Shown here: piece by piece, positions 53,917 to 64,000 of the stretch
Position numbering within the stretch: position 1 is the stretch's first letter
How the letters are laid out: each line of letters starts with the position of its first letter
Program-made: the position numbers and the translations under genes
NCBI RefSeq assembly: GCF_017357385.1
Contig: NZ_CP071632.1
Coordinates: forward strand, 2,361,501 to 2,425,500
Reading direction: 5' to 3'
From: Rhizobium sp. NZLR1
GTDB lineage: Bacteria; Pseudomonadota; Alphaproteobacteria; Rhizobiales; Rhizobiaceae
Length of the DNA stretch: 64,000 nt
The notes under the pieces: generated by a model
Told to the model about the DNA's origin: nothing
Databases searched by the model: none
The model's input: only the letters and a program-made list of their open reading frames with translations

Positions 53917-54902
53917 TCGCTGTCCCTTTCAGCACCGGCAAGGTCGAGACCGAGCAGGTTCCATGTCTGCACCATATGCGACGGCAGTGGCGCGCTGACG
54001 CGCAGGCGGCCGCCGGAGGGGTGCGGGATGTCGATGCGGCGCGCATGCAGATGCAGCTTCTTCTGCACGCCGCCCGGAAAATCCCAATTCGGATCATCGT
54101 CGAAATATTTCGGATCGCCGATGATCGGATGGCCGATATGCAGGGCATGAACGCGCAATTGGTGGGTTCGGCCGGTATAGGGCTCCATCTCCAGCCATGC
54201 GAGGTTCTGCGCCGCCGTCTCCAGCACGCGGTAGAAGGAAATCGCATGGTCGGCCCCGTCCTCGCCGTGTCTGGCGATGCGCATCCGGTCGCCATCGGCG
54301 GTCGGCTCCTTGACGAGCCAGGTCGAGATCTTGTCTTCGTGCTTGCGCGGAACGCCCTTGACCAGCGCCCAATAGGTCTTCTTGGTATCACGCTCGCGGA
54401 AGGCGGCCGTCAGCTTCTGTGCGGCGCCGCGGGTGCGGGCGATGACGAGAACCCCTGACGTATCGCGGTCGAGGCGGTGGACGAGCCGCGGCTTCTCGCC
54501 CTTCGGGCTGGTCCAGGCTTCGAGCATCTGGTCGATATGCCGGGCTACACCGGAGCCGCCCTGCACCGCAATACCGGGCGGCTTGTTGAGCACGATCACC
54601 TTATCGTCCTCATGCAGCACCATGCGCGACAGGAGTTCGAAATCGGACGAATGCTTGAGATCCTTGCCGGCGATCGGTCCGGACTTCTTCGCATCGACAT
54701 CGAGCGGCGGCACCCGCACCGTCTGCCCGGGCTGCACGCGCGCATCCGATTTGACACGGCCGCCGTCGACACGCACCTGGCCGGAGCGCAAAAGCTTCTG
54801 CAGCGGACCGAAACCGAGCCCGGGAAAATGCACCTTGAACCAGCGATCGAGCCGCATGCCTGCTTCGTCGGGTTCAACCTTGATATGTTCTATGCCAGCC
54901 AT
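53913..54902 (-). CDS. RluA family pseudouridine synthase
   Basis: 329 residues from ATG 54902 (MAGIEHIKVEPDEAGMRLDRW). An S4 RNA-binding domain (residues ~12-65, RLDRWFKVHFPGLGFGPLQKLLRSGQVRVDGGRVK) precedes the pseudouridine synthase domain with the catalytic Asp in LVHRLDRDTSGVLVIA and GRTHQLRVHALHIGHPIIGDPKYF. It resembles RluC/RluD-type enzymes that modify 23S rRNA; the exact target cannot be read from sequence alone. First of three overlapping genes. Confidence 0.93.
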   Translation of the reverse strand: MAGIEHIKVEPDEAGMRLDRWFKVHFPGLGFGPLQKLLRSGQVRVDGGRVKSDARVQPGQTVRVPPLDVDAKKSGPIAGKDLKHSSDFELLSRMVLHEDDKVIVLNKPPGIAVQGGSGVARHIDQMLEAWTSPKGEKPRLVHRLDRDTSGVLVIARTRGAAQKLTAAFRERDTKKTYWALVKGVPRKHEDKISTWLVKEPTADGDRMRIARHGEDGADHAISFYRVLETAAQNLAWLEMEPYTGRTHQLRVHALHIGHPIIGDPKYFDDDPNWDFPGGVQKKLHLHARRIDIPHPSGGRLRVSAPLPSHMVQTWNLLGLDLAGAERDSE

Positions 54903-54996
54903 AAAAAATCTTTCGGAAATTGCAGCGCGGGCCAAGCCGGCGTTCTTGCCGCAGCCTTTAGAGCATTTTCAAGCAAAACGGAAACCGGAAAAGAAA

Positions 54997-55374
54997 TCAG
55001 GCCAAAGCGCGCATGACGGCAAGGCCTGCCATGACGGCGGCCATCGAAAGCCCGACGCTCGCCATGATGTAGATACCGCCCGCCGCCGCCTCGCCACGCT
55101 CGAACAGCGAGATCGCATCCAGCGAAAAGGCCGAGAAGGTGGTGAAGCCGCCGAGGAAGCCGGTGATCAGCAAAAGCCGCAGTTCCACCGAGGCGTTGAA
55201 CCTCCGCGCGATCAACTCGGCGAAGACGCCGATGACGAAGCAGCCGACGACATTGACCGCAAGCGTGCCCCAGGGAAAGGCCGGGCCCATGAGCCTCAGC
55301 GTCCACTGGCCGATATAATATCTGAGGAGGGAACCGATAGCGCCGCCGACGGCGACGAGAAGAGCCTGGATCAT
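54997..55374 (-). CDS. crcB: fluoride channel CrcB/FluC
   Basis: 125 residues, four membrane helices. The family motifs are present: GGAIGSLLRYYIG, PWGTLAVNVVGCFVIG and ITGFLGGFTTFSAFSLDA, with the Asn and Phe residues that form the dual-topology fluoride pore. It exports fluoride passively. I looked for a crcB fluoride riboswitch in the ~120 bp upstream and found no match. Confidence 0.95.
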   Translation of the reverse strand: MIQALLVAVGGAIGSLLRYYIGQWTLRLMGPAFPWGTLAVNVVGCFVIGVFAELIARRFNASVELRLLLITGFLGGFTTFSAFSLDAISLFERGEAAAGGIYIMASVGLSMAAVMAGLAVMRALA

Positions 55375-55495
55375 CCGCCGGATTTATCGCAACTCCGCAG
55401 AGATTCCAATCGTGACGGAATGAATTCTTACCATCCGGTAAAATGCCGATGATTTTGTTATGATGGCGCCAATATCATGCCGATACCGTGACGGC

Positions 55496-55762
55496 ATGAC
55501 CCAGCTCCTGTCCGTATCGGCCAACACCGCTGCCATTGCCTTCGAATCGCTGAGGATTCCCCAGCGTGTCGCGACCAGCACCGCCGCGCGCGATGCACGC
55601 CGCATCGCCGACCGGCAATTGAAGGCCGACAGCCCCGATCAGGCCGAGGAGCCCTCCAGCATCATCCAGTCGACGGAAGTGGCGCTCGACCTGATGGCCA
55701 AGGGCAACCGCCAGCCGCAGGCCGGCCTCAAGCAGGCTCTGCAATCCTACGAAGAGGTCTGA
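55496..55762 (+). CDS. small hypothetical protein
   Basis: 88 residues from ATG 55496 (MTQLLSVSANTAAIAFESLRIPQRV). Alanine-rich and mostly helical, with TSTAARDARRIADRQLKADSPDQAEEP in the middle. No signal peptide or known family. A strong terminator hairpin follows 20 bp after the stop, which supports it being expressed. Confidence 0.62.
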   Translation: MTQLLSVSANTAAIAFESLRIPQRVATSTAARDARRIADRQLKADSPDQAEEPSSIIQSTEVALDLMAKGNRQPQAGLKQALQSYEEV

Positions 55763-55781
55763 GGCAACCGCCTTTTGAAGG

Positions 55782-55814
55782 AAAGCCTGCGACTGGATCA
55801 CAGTCGCAGGCTTT
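55782..55814. terminator. bidirectional intrinsic terminator
   Basis: A 14-bp perfect stem, AAAGCCTGCGACTG (55782-55795) with CAGTCGCAGGCTTT (55801-55814), lies between the convergent stops at 55762 and 55835. It serves both strands. Confidence 0.85.
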
Positions 55815-55834
55815 GCTGTTTCATCGGATCGCGC

Positions 55835-56836
55835 TTACTTGCCCTGCACCGACAGCACCTGCAGCACCAGGTCGATCTTTCCGGCCTTTTCGAAGGTCAG
55901 CGTCACCGGCACGCTATCGCCCTGCTTGAACGGCGTCTTCACCTTCTGGAACATCAGATGCAGGTTGCCGGGCTCGAGCTTGACCGTCTGGCCAGCGGCG
56001 ATGGCGATGCCGTCCTTCAGCTGGCGCATCCGCATGACGTTGTCCTTGGTCACCATCTCGTGGATCTGAACCTCGCCTGCCGCAGGCGATGTCACGGATA
56101 GCAGCCGGTCGTCCGTCTGGCCGTTGTTCTTCACGGTGAAAAAGCCGCCGCCGACCGGCTGGCCGGGCAGCATCGCCTTGGCGAACCCGCCAGAGACTTC
56201 GAGATCGCCGGCCTTGACCGTTTCTCCAGCCGGTGCCGCAGCACCCATACCGGTCATACCGGACATGTCCATGCCGGCCATGTCGTCATGGTCATGGCCA
56301 TGGTCTTCGCCGGCGACGACCTTCAGAAGCGGTGCCGGGCTTTTCATCCCATGCGCGTCGCCGCCATCCTTTGCCACCTGATCCCAGGCCTCGACCGTGT
56401 CACCGCACATCTGCGTCACCGGAAAGGCGAGCGAGGTGCCGGCATCGACGCCCGAAACCTTACCCTGGATGACGAAGGTGTCGTAGAAATCGTCGGAGAG
56501 ATTGCCGTTCTTCCAGCGGATCTCGACCGCGCCTGTCTTCACCTTGTCGCCGTGATTGTCGTAGATCTTCTGGTAGTCGCCCTTGATCACCTCGAGCTCC
56601 CAGCCGGCCTTCGGCTGCGGCTTGGCGAAGACGAAGCCTTCCGGCAGCTTGACCCGCACTTCCGTGGTGGCCTTGCCGTCGCAGCCGTGCGGCAGCTGCA
56701 GCGTCGCGAGAATGGTGGTCTCCTCAGTCGCTTCCCTGTCGAGGAAGGTCACATGCGCTTCTGCGCCGGCGATGGCGGTCGCGGAAAGAAGGGCGGCAAG
56801 CGCGAATGTCTTGCCAAATGTCTTGCTAATCTTCAT
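55835..56836 (-). CDS. YcnI-like (DUF1775) and PCu(A)C copper chaperone fusion protein
   Basis: 333 residues from ATG 56836. A signal peptide of ~27 residues ends at EA, so His-28 (AHVTF) would be the mature N-terminus or next to it, a layout that binds Cu(II) in YcnI proteins. The DUF1775 domain covers residues ~28-175. A His/Met-rich linker follows (EDHGHDHDDMAGMDMSGM, residues ~188-210). The C-terminal half is a PCu(A)C domain with the metal-binding pattern HEM...MRMRQL...HLMFQ. The protein is periplasmic and probably delivers copper to cytochrome oxidase or protects from it. A second copper-linked gene follows. Confidence 0.93.
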   Translation of the reverse strand: MKISKTFGKTFALAALLSATAIAGAEAHVTFLDREATEETTILATLQLPHGCDGKATTEVRVKLPEGFVFAKPQPKAGWELEVIKGDYQKIYDNHGDKVKTGAVEIRWKNGNLSDDFYDTFVIQGKVSGVDAGTSLAFPVTQMCGDTVEAWDQVAKDGGDAHGMKSPAPLLKVVAGEDHGHDHDDMAGMDMSGMTGMGAAAPAGETVKAGDLEVSGGFAKAMLPGQPVGGGFFTVKNNGQTDDRLLSVTSPAAGEVQIHEMVTKDNVMRMRQLKDGIAIAAGQTVKLEPGNLHLMFQKVKTPFKQGDSVPVTLTFEKAGKIDLVLQVLSVQGK

Positions 56837-56909
56837 CGGATATCTCCTCGCCGGCCGCGAATTTCTCTCAGGCGGACCGGCATGCTGCATCATTAAGTGC
56901 GAAGGCAGA

Positions 56910-57290
56910 TCAGCCGAGGATGGGAGGCGCGCGGGAATTTGCCCGGCTGACGGCGCGTGCACCGGTAACGGCGGCGGTTTCGATCGGCGAATTGACGAGC
57001 GAGGCGAGCTTGCGTTCGAGCCAGGAGCCGGCATCCGGTGCCGGTAGGATCACGGTGGCCGACAGCCGGCAGGCTTCGCAATTCGGCTTGAAGGAGGCGG
57101 TCTTGCCGTCTGCGTCCTTCACCGTGACGCAGAGCGAAGCGAAGCTGCCGTCGGGCAGCATATAGGCCGCCGCATGATAGCCTTCGGAGGCGACAGCCTG
57201 CGGCGGCTGATGGGCAAGACCGAGCAACGCGAAGCTCAATGCGCAAAGCATGCGCAAAAACAGCGTCGCTTTCAGTCCGGTCGGCCGCAT
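56910..57290 (-). CDS. small exported protein, possibly DUF2946-like
   Basis: 126 residues from ATG 57290 (MRPTGLKATLFLRMLCALSFALLGLAHQ). One N-terminal signal or anchor helix is followed by a short domain with paired cysteines (FKPNCEACRLSATV), a CxxC motif that would suit metal binding. It lies directly upstream of the copper-chaperone fusion gene on the same strand (73 bp), so a role in copper handling is a reasonable guess. I am not certain of the family. Confidence 0.68.
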   Translation of the reverse strand: MRPTGLKATLFLRMLCALSFALLGLAHQPPQAVASEGYHAAAYMLPDGSFASLCVTVKDADGKTASFKPNCEACRLSATVILPAPDAGSWLERKLASLVNSPIETAAVTGARAVSRANSRAPPILG

Positions 57291-57455
57291 GAGATCCCCT
57301 TCAACAGCAAGTCGCGATAGCCGGTTTACAGCCGAAATGCAAAAGCAGATTTGCTGCAGTTTAAGGCCGGATCGGTATAAGACGACAAAAATTTGCTCGG
57401 TGACGACATTTGCCGCTTGCCAAGAGCCACAACCGCCGGATAATTGCGCCAACCT

Positions 57456-57625
57456 TGTTGGGAGAATCCGGTGCTTTCGCCACCGGTGCCGAAGGAGCAA
57501 CCGCCCCGGAAACTCTCAGGCAAAAGGACCAGCAAGGGGCAGACGGAACTCTGGAGAGAAGCGTTCTCGAAACGCTCGCCGAAGGGATAACAATCTCAGG
57601 CAAAGGGACAGAGGGGGCTCAGGAG
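57456..57625 (+). promoter_or_regulatory. tandem glycine riboswitch of the gcv operon
   Basis: Two glycine aptamers in a row. The first holds GGGAGAATCC...GCCGAAGGAGCAACCGCC and ends with ACTCTCAGGCAAAAGGACC. The second holds ACTCTGGAGAGA...GCCGAAGGGATAACAATC and ends with TCTCAGGCAAAGGGACAGAG. The paired GCCGAAGG and CTCAGGCAAA segments are the class signature. Downstream, CGCCTTC (57641-57647) can pair either with the ribosome site GGAGGCG (57687-57693) or with GAAGGCG (57672-57678), which also forms its own GNRA-capped hairpin with 57660-57667. That looks like a translational switch. Confidence 0.95.
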
Positions 57626-57697
57626 AGAAGTGCGCAGCCGCGCCTTCAGATTTGAGCCCGTGCCTTCGCGAGAAGGCGCAAACCCCGGAGGCGTCTT

Positions 57698-58834
57698 TTG
57701 GACGATACTGCTGCCCTGAAGAAAACCCCGCTGCATGCCCTGCATCTCTCGCGCGGCGCCCGCATGGTGCCGTTCGCGGGTTACGACATGCCGGTGCAAT
57801 ATCCCGCCGGCGTCATGAAGGAGCACCTTCATACCCGCACCGAGGTCGGCCTCTTCGATGTCTCCCACATGGGCCAAGTCATCGTGAAGGCGAAATCCGG
57901 CAGCTACGAGGATGCCGCGCTGGCGCTCGAAAGCCTGGTTCCGGTCGATATCCTCGGTCTTGCCGAAGGCCGCCAGCGTTATGGCTTTTTCACCGACAAC
58001 AGCGGCTGCATTCTCGACGACCTGATGATCGCCCATCTCGACGACCATCTTTTCGTCGTCGTCAACGCGTCCTGCAAGGAGGCCGATCTGGCCCATCTGC
58101 AGGCCCATATCGGCGACCGATGCGATATCACGCTGCTGAACCGCGCTTTGATCGCGCTGCAGGGACCGCGTGCGGTCGAGGTTCTCGCCGAACTCTGGGC
58201 CGACGTCGCAGCGATGAAATTCATGGATGTGCGCCACTGCCGCCTGCACGATGTTTCCTGTCTTGTCTCGCGCTCCGGCTATAGCGGCGAGGACGGTTTC
58301 GAAATCTCGATCCCGGCTGATAAGGCCGAGGATGTCACCATGCGGCTGCTCGAGCATCCCGATGTCCAGGCGATCGGCCTCGGCGCCCGTGACTCTCTGC
58401 GCCTTGAAGCCGGTCTCTGCCTCTATGGCAACGATATCGACACCACCACCTCGCCGGTCGAAGCAGCGCTGGAATGGGCGATGCAGAAGGCGCGGCGCAC
58501 GGGCGGCGCACGCGCCGGCGGCTTCCCGGGCTCCGGCCGAATCCTTTCCGAACTCGAAAACGGCGCTGCCCGCCGCCGCGTCGGCCTGAAGCCGGAAGGC
58601 AAGGCGCCGGTGCGCGGCCATGCCAAGCTCTATGCCGATGCCGAGGGCAAGGTCGAGATCGGCGAAGTCACCTCGGGCGGCTTCGGCCCCAGCGTCGAAG
58701 GTCCCGTCGCCATGGGCTATGTTCCGGTCTCCCATGCAGCGGCCGGCACGCTCGTCTACGCCGAGGTGCGCGGCAAATATCTGCCGATCACCGTCAGCGC
58801 CCTGCCCTTCGTCACACCGACCTACAAACGCTAA
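57698..58834 (+). CDS. gcvT: glycine cleavage system T protein (aminomethyltransferase)
   Basis: 378 residues from a TTG start at 57698, preceded by CCGGAGG; no ATG fits the conserved N-terminus. Folate-binding residues are seen in [20 protein letters not shown] and FDVSHMGQV, then LDDLMIAHL, and [15 protein letters not shown] in the middle, and a C-terminal domain with [20 protein letters not shown]. It transfers the aminomethyl carbon to tetrahydrofolate. First gene of gcvT-gcvH-gcvP, behind a glycine riboswitch. Confidence 0.97.
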   Translation: MDDTAALKKTPLHALHLSRGARMVPFAGYDMPVQYPAGVMKEHLHTRTEVGLFDVSHMGQVIVKAKSGSYEDAALALESLVPVDILGLAEGRQRYGFFTDNSGCILDDLMIAHLDDHLFVVVNASCKEADLAHLQAHIGDRCDITLLNRALIALQGPRAVEVLAELWADVAAMKFMDVRHCRLHDVSCLVSRSGYSGEDGFEISIPADKAEDVTMRLLEHPDVQAIGLGARDSLRLEAGLCLYGNDIDTTTSPVEAALEWAMQKARRTGGARAGGFPGSGRILSELENGAARRRVGLKPEGKAPVRGHAKLYADAEGKVEIGEVTSGGFGPSVEGPVAMGYVPVSHAAAGTLVYAEVRGKYLPITVSALPFVTPTYKR

Positions 58835-58857
58835 AGCTTTTCCAGAGAGGACGAACA

Positions 58858-59219
58858 ATGCTGAAATTTACCGAAGAACACGAATGGCTGCAGATCGAAG
58901 GCGGCGTTGCGACGGTTGGTATCACCAATTATGCCGTCGATCAGCTCGGCGACCTGGTTTTCGTCGAACTGCCGGAAGTCGGCGCGACCTTCTCCAAGAA
59001 CGGCAATGCCGCGACAGTTGAATCCGTCAAGGCTGCCTCCGACGTCTATTGTCCGCTCGACGGCGAGATCACCGAGGTCAATCCGGCCATCGTTGCCGAT
59101 CCGTCGCTGGTCAATTCCGATCCTCAGGGCGCCGGCTGGTTCTTCAAGCTGAAGCTTGCAAATGCCGCGGATGCCAACGGCTTGCTCGACGAGGCCGCCT
59201 ATAAGGAGCTCACCGCGTA

Positions 59220-59220
<1 letters not shown>
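58858..59220 (+). CDS. gcvH: glycine cleavage system H protein
   Basis: 120 residues. The lipoylation site is the Lys in [18 protein letters not shown]. The surrounding beta-barrel ([33 protein letters not shown]) is standard. It shuttles the methylamine group between GcvP, GcvT and the L protein. The lipoyl group would be placed by LipB (42226). It is 23 bp after gcvT and its stop overlaps the gcvP start by one base. Confidence 0.97.
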
Positions 59221-62084
<2,864 letters not shown>

Positions 62085-62096
62085 CAGCAATTCGGC

Positions 62097-62125
62097 CAGC
62101 CCCTCTCACAGGTTGGGAGGGGCTG
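62097..62125 (+). terminator. hairpin at the end of the gcv operon
   Basis: CAGCCCCTC (62097-62105) pairs with GAGGGGCTG (62117-62125), 13 bp after the gcvP stop. Followed by CCTTC rather than a T-run, so termination may need Rho as well. Confidence 0.65.
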
Positions 62126-62299
62126 CCTTCAAGATCAGCTTTCGATACGTGATACGGCGCCGAACCCGGCGATGCCCGTTTCGAGGCATTGGGTTCAAAT
62201 TTAACCTTTCTTAGCAAGTCTCTGTTAGCAATTGAAAATGGGCGGTTTCCCTCCAGCAGGAATGTTGCCGTCGACCTTTTGTTTTGCGTGCAGGTTCTC

Positions 62300-63337
62300 A
62301 TGCGTTCATCGGCTTTGCCAGCAATCCTCCTTGCCGCCCTGATCCTGTCGGGATGCGCCGCCAGTTCCGGCGCCGAAGATGTGCTGGGCAACGTGCCATC
62401 GCCGGAAACGACGAATGCGATCACCAAACCGAACGGCCCGATACCGGCTGCCACCGTCGGCGACACTACACAGGCAAACGCGCCGCAGGAAGCGTTGAGC
62501 TGGACCGGACCGGTTCCGGAGCCACAGGCGCTCGTGCCCCAGGACAGGCCGGTCGGCATGCCGATGCCGACGGAAAAGCCCGTCGCGATGCTCATGCCCA
62601 CCAATCCGGGAATCGATCCCGATGTCGGCAGGAGATCGCCGGCACGCGGACAGATCTACGGCCACCGCTTCCGCGATGCCAAGCCGATCAACTTCGGCTC
62701 CACCTCGCCGAGAAAGCTTGCCGTGCATGGCGTCGACGTCTCGCGCTGGCAGGGCGAGATCGATTGGGAGACGTTGCGCGGGCAAGGCGCGAACTTCGTC
62801 TACATCAAGGCGACGGACGGCGGCGATCACCTCGATCCGATGTTCAAGAAAAACTGGCGCCGGGCCAAGGAAGCCGGCCTGAAACACGGCGCCTATCACT
62901 TCTTCTACTGGTGCCGGACGGCAGGCGAACAGGCCGACTGGTTCATCCGCAACGTGCCGAGGGAAGCAAACGCGCTTCCGCCGGTCATCGACGTCGAATG
63001 GAATGGCGAATCGAGCTGCAAGCGCCGCATATCCCCCGCCCGCGTCCGGGAAAAGATGCAGGTGTTCATGGACAAGCTGGAGCGTTATTACGGTCAGCGC
63101 CCGATCATCTACACGGCGCCGGATTTCTACCGCGACAATCTGAAGGGCCAGATGCTCGACTATCCCTTCTGGCTGCGCTCGGTTGCCGCTCACCCCTCCA
63201 AGGTCTACCCCGGCCGCAAGTGGCTCTTCTGGCAATACTCCGGCTCCGGCCTCTCCGAAGGCGTCGAAGGCAAGATCGACCTCAACGTGTTCAACGGCAA
63301 CGAAAGCGATTGGCACGACTGGGTGGCGTCACGATAA
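62300..63337 (+). CDS. GH25 family lysozyme-like lipoprotein
   Basis: 345 residues from ATG 62300 (MRSSALPAILLAALILSGCAASSG), with a lipobox LSGC at Cys ~19. A ~120-residue Pro/Thr-rich spacer precedes the glycoside hydrolase 25 domain (residues ~145-345): VHGVDVSRWQGEIDWETL, FVYIKATDGGDHLDPMFKKNW, GAYHFFYWCR, and the catalytic acid pair region PPVIDVEWNGESSCKR. It would cut peptidoglycan N-acetylmuramic acid bonds from a membrane anchor, in wall turnover or remodelling. Confidence 0.92.
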   Translation: MRSSALPAILLAALILSGCAASSGAEDVLGNVPSPETTNAITKPNGPIPAATVGDTTQANAPQEALSWTGPVPEPQALVPQDRPVGMPMPTEKPVAMLMPTNPGIDPDVGRRSPARGQIYGHRFRDAKPINFGSTSPRKLAVHGVDVSRWQGEIDWETLRGQGANFVYIKATDGGDHLDPMFKKNWRRAKEAGLKHGAYHFFYWCRTAGEQADWFIRNVPREANALPPVIDVEWNGESSCKRRISPARVREKMQVFMDKLERYYGQRPIIYTAPDFYRDNLKGQMLDYPFWLRSVAAHPSKVYPGRKWLFWQYSGSGLSEGVEGKIDLNVFNGNESDWHDWVASR

Positions 63338-63440
63338 TGCATGTCGCCGGGAAGTGTGCAGCGGTTCCCGGATAACGACATGCATAAAAACAAAGAGCTA
63401 AATCGCGTCGAATGAATCAAGTTAAATGCGACGCGCTTTA
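63336..63440. repeat. RIME1-like intergenic repeat, copy 2
   Basis: About 105 bp, starting in the stop codon of the GH25 gene exactly as copy 1 starts in the stop codon at 15226. The first palindrome has arms ATGCATGTCG/CGACATGCAT and inner arms CCGGGAA/TTCCCGG around the same loop GTGTGCAGCGG as copy 1. The second palindrome is less perfect here (TCGCGTCGAAT against ATGCGACGCGC). Confidence 0.85.
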
Positions 63441-63468
63441 GCTTGAGGCAGGCAAGCGCCTCCCCCGC

Positions 63469-64000
63469 TTACGCCGACTTCTGCACCTTCACAGGCACAC
63501 CCTTATAGGCAGGGGTTCCCGATTTTCGGTCGTAATCGGCAAGCGCGATGACCCGGTTCATCTCGGGATAATATCCAGCCACGGAGCCGGCCGGAATGTC
63601 GTAGGCCACCGCGGTGAAGCCTTTGACCGACTTGCTGGCTGTTTCCCCAACCGATTCGATATCGACCCTGTCGCCATCGGCCAGGCCGCGAGCGGAGAGA
63701 TCCTTGCTGTTCATGAAGATGATGTCACGGCGGCCGAAGACGCCGCGATAGCGGTCGTCGAGGCTGTAGATCGTCGTATTGTACTGGTCGTGACTGCGCA
63801 GCGTCGTCAGAACCAACGTGTCCGCGTCGACAAGCCGGGGATCTTCTTCCAGTCCCGGCGCAGTGAGGAAATGCGCCTTGCCTGAAGGAGTGTGCCATTG
63901 CCGGTCAGCGGCGGCGACCGTCAGCCGGAAGCCGCCGGGTTTCCTGACCCTGGTGTTGAAGTCATGAAAATCGGGAAAGACTACCGCGATCTTTTCCCGA
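63469..64000 (-). CDS. molybdopterin-dependent oxidoreductase (FdhF/YdeP family), C-terminal part
   Basis: Open from the right edge to the stop at 63469, about 177 residues of the C-terminus. It reads DFHDFNTRVRKPGGFRL, then TLVLTTLRSHDQYNTTIYSLDDRYRGVFGRRDIIFMN and ADGDRVDIESV, and ends VKVQKSA. This is the molybdopterin dinucleotide-binding domain at the end of formate dehydrogenase-like oxidoreductases; the wording best matches the FdhF/YdeP group. The catalytic part and any iron-sulfur motif lie outside the window, so the substrate cannot be stated. Confidence 0.85.
   Translation of the reverse strand, partial: REKIAVVFPDFHDFNTRVRKPGGFRLTVAAADRQWHTPSGKAHFLTAPGLEEDPRLVDADTLVLTTLRSHDQYNTTIYSLDDRYRGVFGRRDIIFMNSKDLSARGLADGDRVDIESVGETASKSVKGFTAVAYDIPAGSVAGYYPEMNRVIALADYDRKSGTPAYKGVPVKVQKSA

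Noticed and set aside
54936..54996. Short AGAGCATTTTCAAGC stretch considered as another rhizobial repeat
   Set aside because: It resembles sequences common between rhizobial genes, but no second copy is present in the window to support it.
55375..55495. Possible fluoride riboswitch before crcB
   Set aside because: The conserved GGNGAUGG...GCC...UGAUG elements could not be matched in the leader.

Overview
The window looks like a piece of the main chromosome of a Rhizobium species (R. etli / R. leguminosarum type). The evidence is a high GC content with strong G/C third-position bias, rhizobial versions of housekeeping proteins (pyrG, parE, thrS, gcvTHP, sdaA, lipB), families typical of the Rhizobiales (DUF1489, DUF2336, the BTLCP transglutaminase-like family, PAS_5, Atp12, FecR next to a CHASE2 cyclase), and two copies of a two-palindrome intergenic repeat of the RIME1 kind. 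I see no prophage, insertion sequence, CRISPR array or plasmid functions. This is ordinary, densely packed core genome, so most of the interest lies in regulatory RNA, decayed genes and oddities within families.

Layout. 1-4.9 kb: a FecR-like protein and a CHASE2 adenylate/guanylate cyclase cut by the left edge, then two divergent citrate synthase paralogues, one with an N-terminal DNA-binding-like domain, then a frameshifted SRPBCC gene. 5-9.2 kb: pyrG, secG, tpiA and an exported hydrolase on the minus strand. 9.4-14.2 kb: parE, an exported phytase-like esterase and an AI-2E family membrane protein. 14.2-19 kb: GNAT, DUF2336, a flavin reductase/nitroreductase pair and exported proteins of unknown function. 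19.2-22.8 kb: thrS, DUF1697, yidD and an IscU-like scaffold. 23-28.2 kb: folE, hisI, patatin, CBS, rhomboid, PAS and PilZ genes, with a candidate small RNA. 28.5-33.5 kb: a prolyl aminopeptidase broken by a stop codon, a BTLCP protease and a D,D-carboxypeptidase with a SPOR domain. 33.6-42.9 kb: DUF1489, sdaA, two membrane proteins, a MerR regulator, mgtE, a degenerate peptide deformylase, a BON protein and lipB. 43.1-52.4 kb: tRNA-Leu(GAG), a DMT transporter, pccA, class III alcohol dehydrogenase, sugE behind a guanidine-II riboswitch, DoxX, pccB and a lipoprotein. 52.5-57.3 kb: Atp12, a HAD phosphatase, an RluA-type synthase, crcB and a copper-related locus. 57.4-64 kb: a tandem glycine riboswitch driving gcvT-gcvH-gcvP, a GH25 lipoprotein, and a molybdopterin oxidoreductase cut by the right edge.

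Functional links. The glycine cleavage operon and sdaA handle glycine and serine. pccA and pccB supply the two subunits of a propionyl-CoA-type carboxylase but lie on opposite strands about 3 kb apart. The class III alcohol dehydrogenase, an ElaA-like acetyltransferase and a YaiI protein are translationally overlapped. HAD phosphatase and RluA overlap in the same way. The sugE exporter is controlled by a recognisable guanidine-sensing RNA, and the gcv leader has a plausible ribosome-site-masking expression platform.

The observations most worth checking are the guanidine-II element, the gcv expression platform, the orphan minus-strand terminator that suggests a small RNA, the covarying hairpin in the two repeat copies, the HTH-citrate synthase with its palindromic divergent promoter, the deformylase homologue that has lost metal ligands, and the two broken genes. 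I did not find a clearly new multi-gene system.
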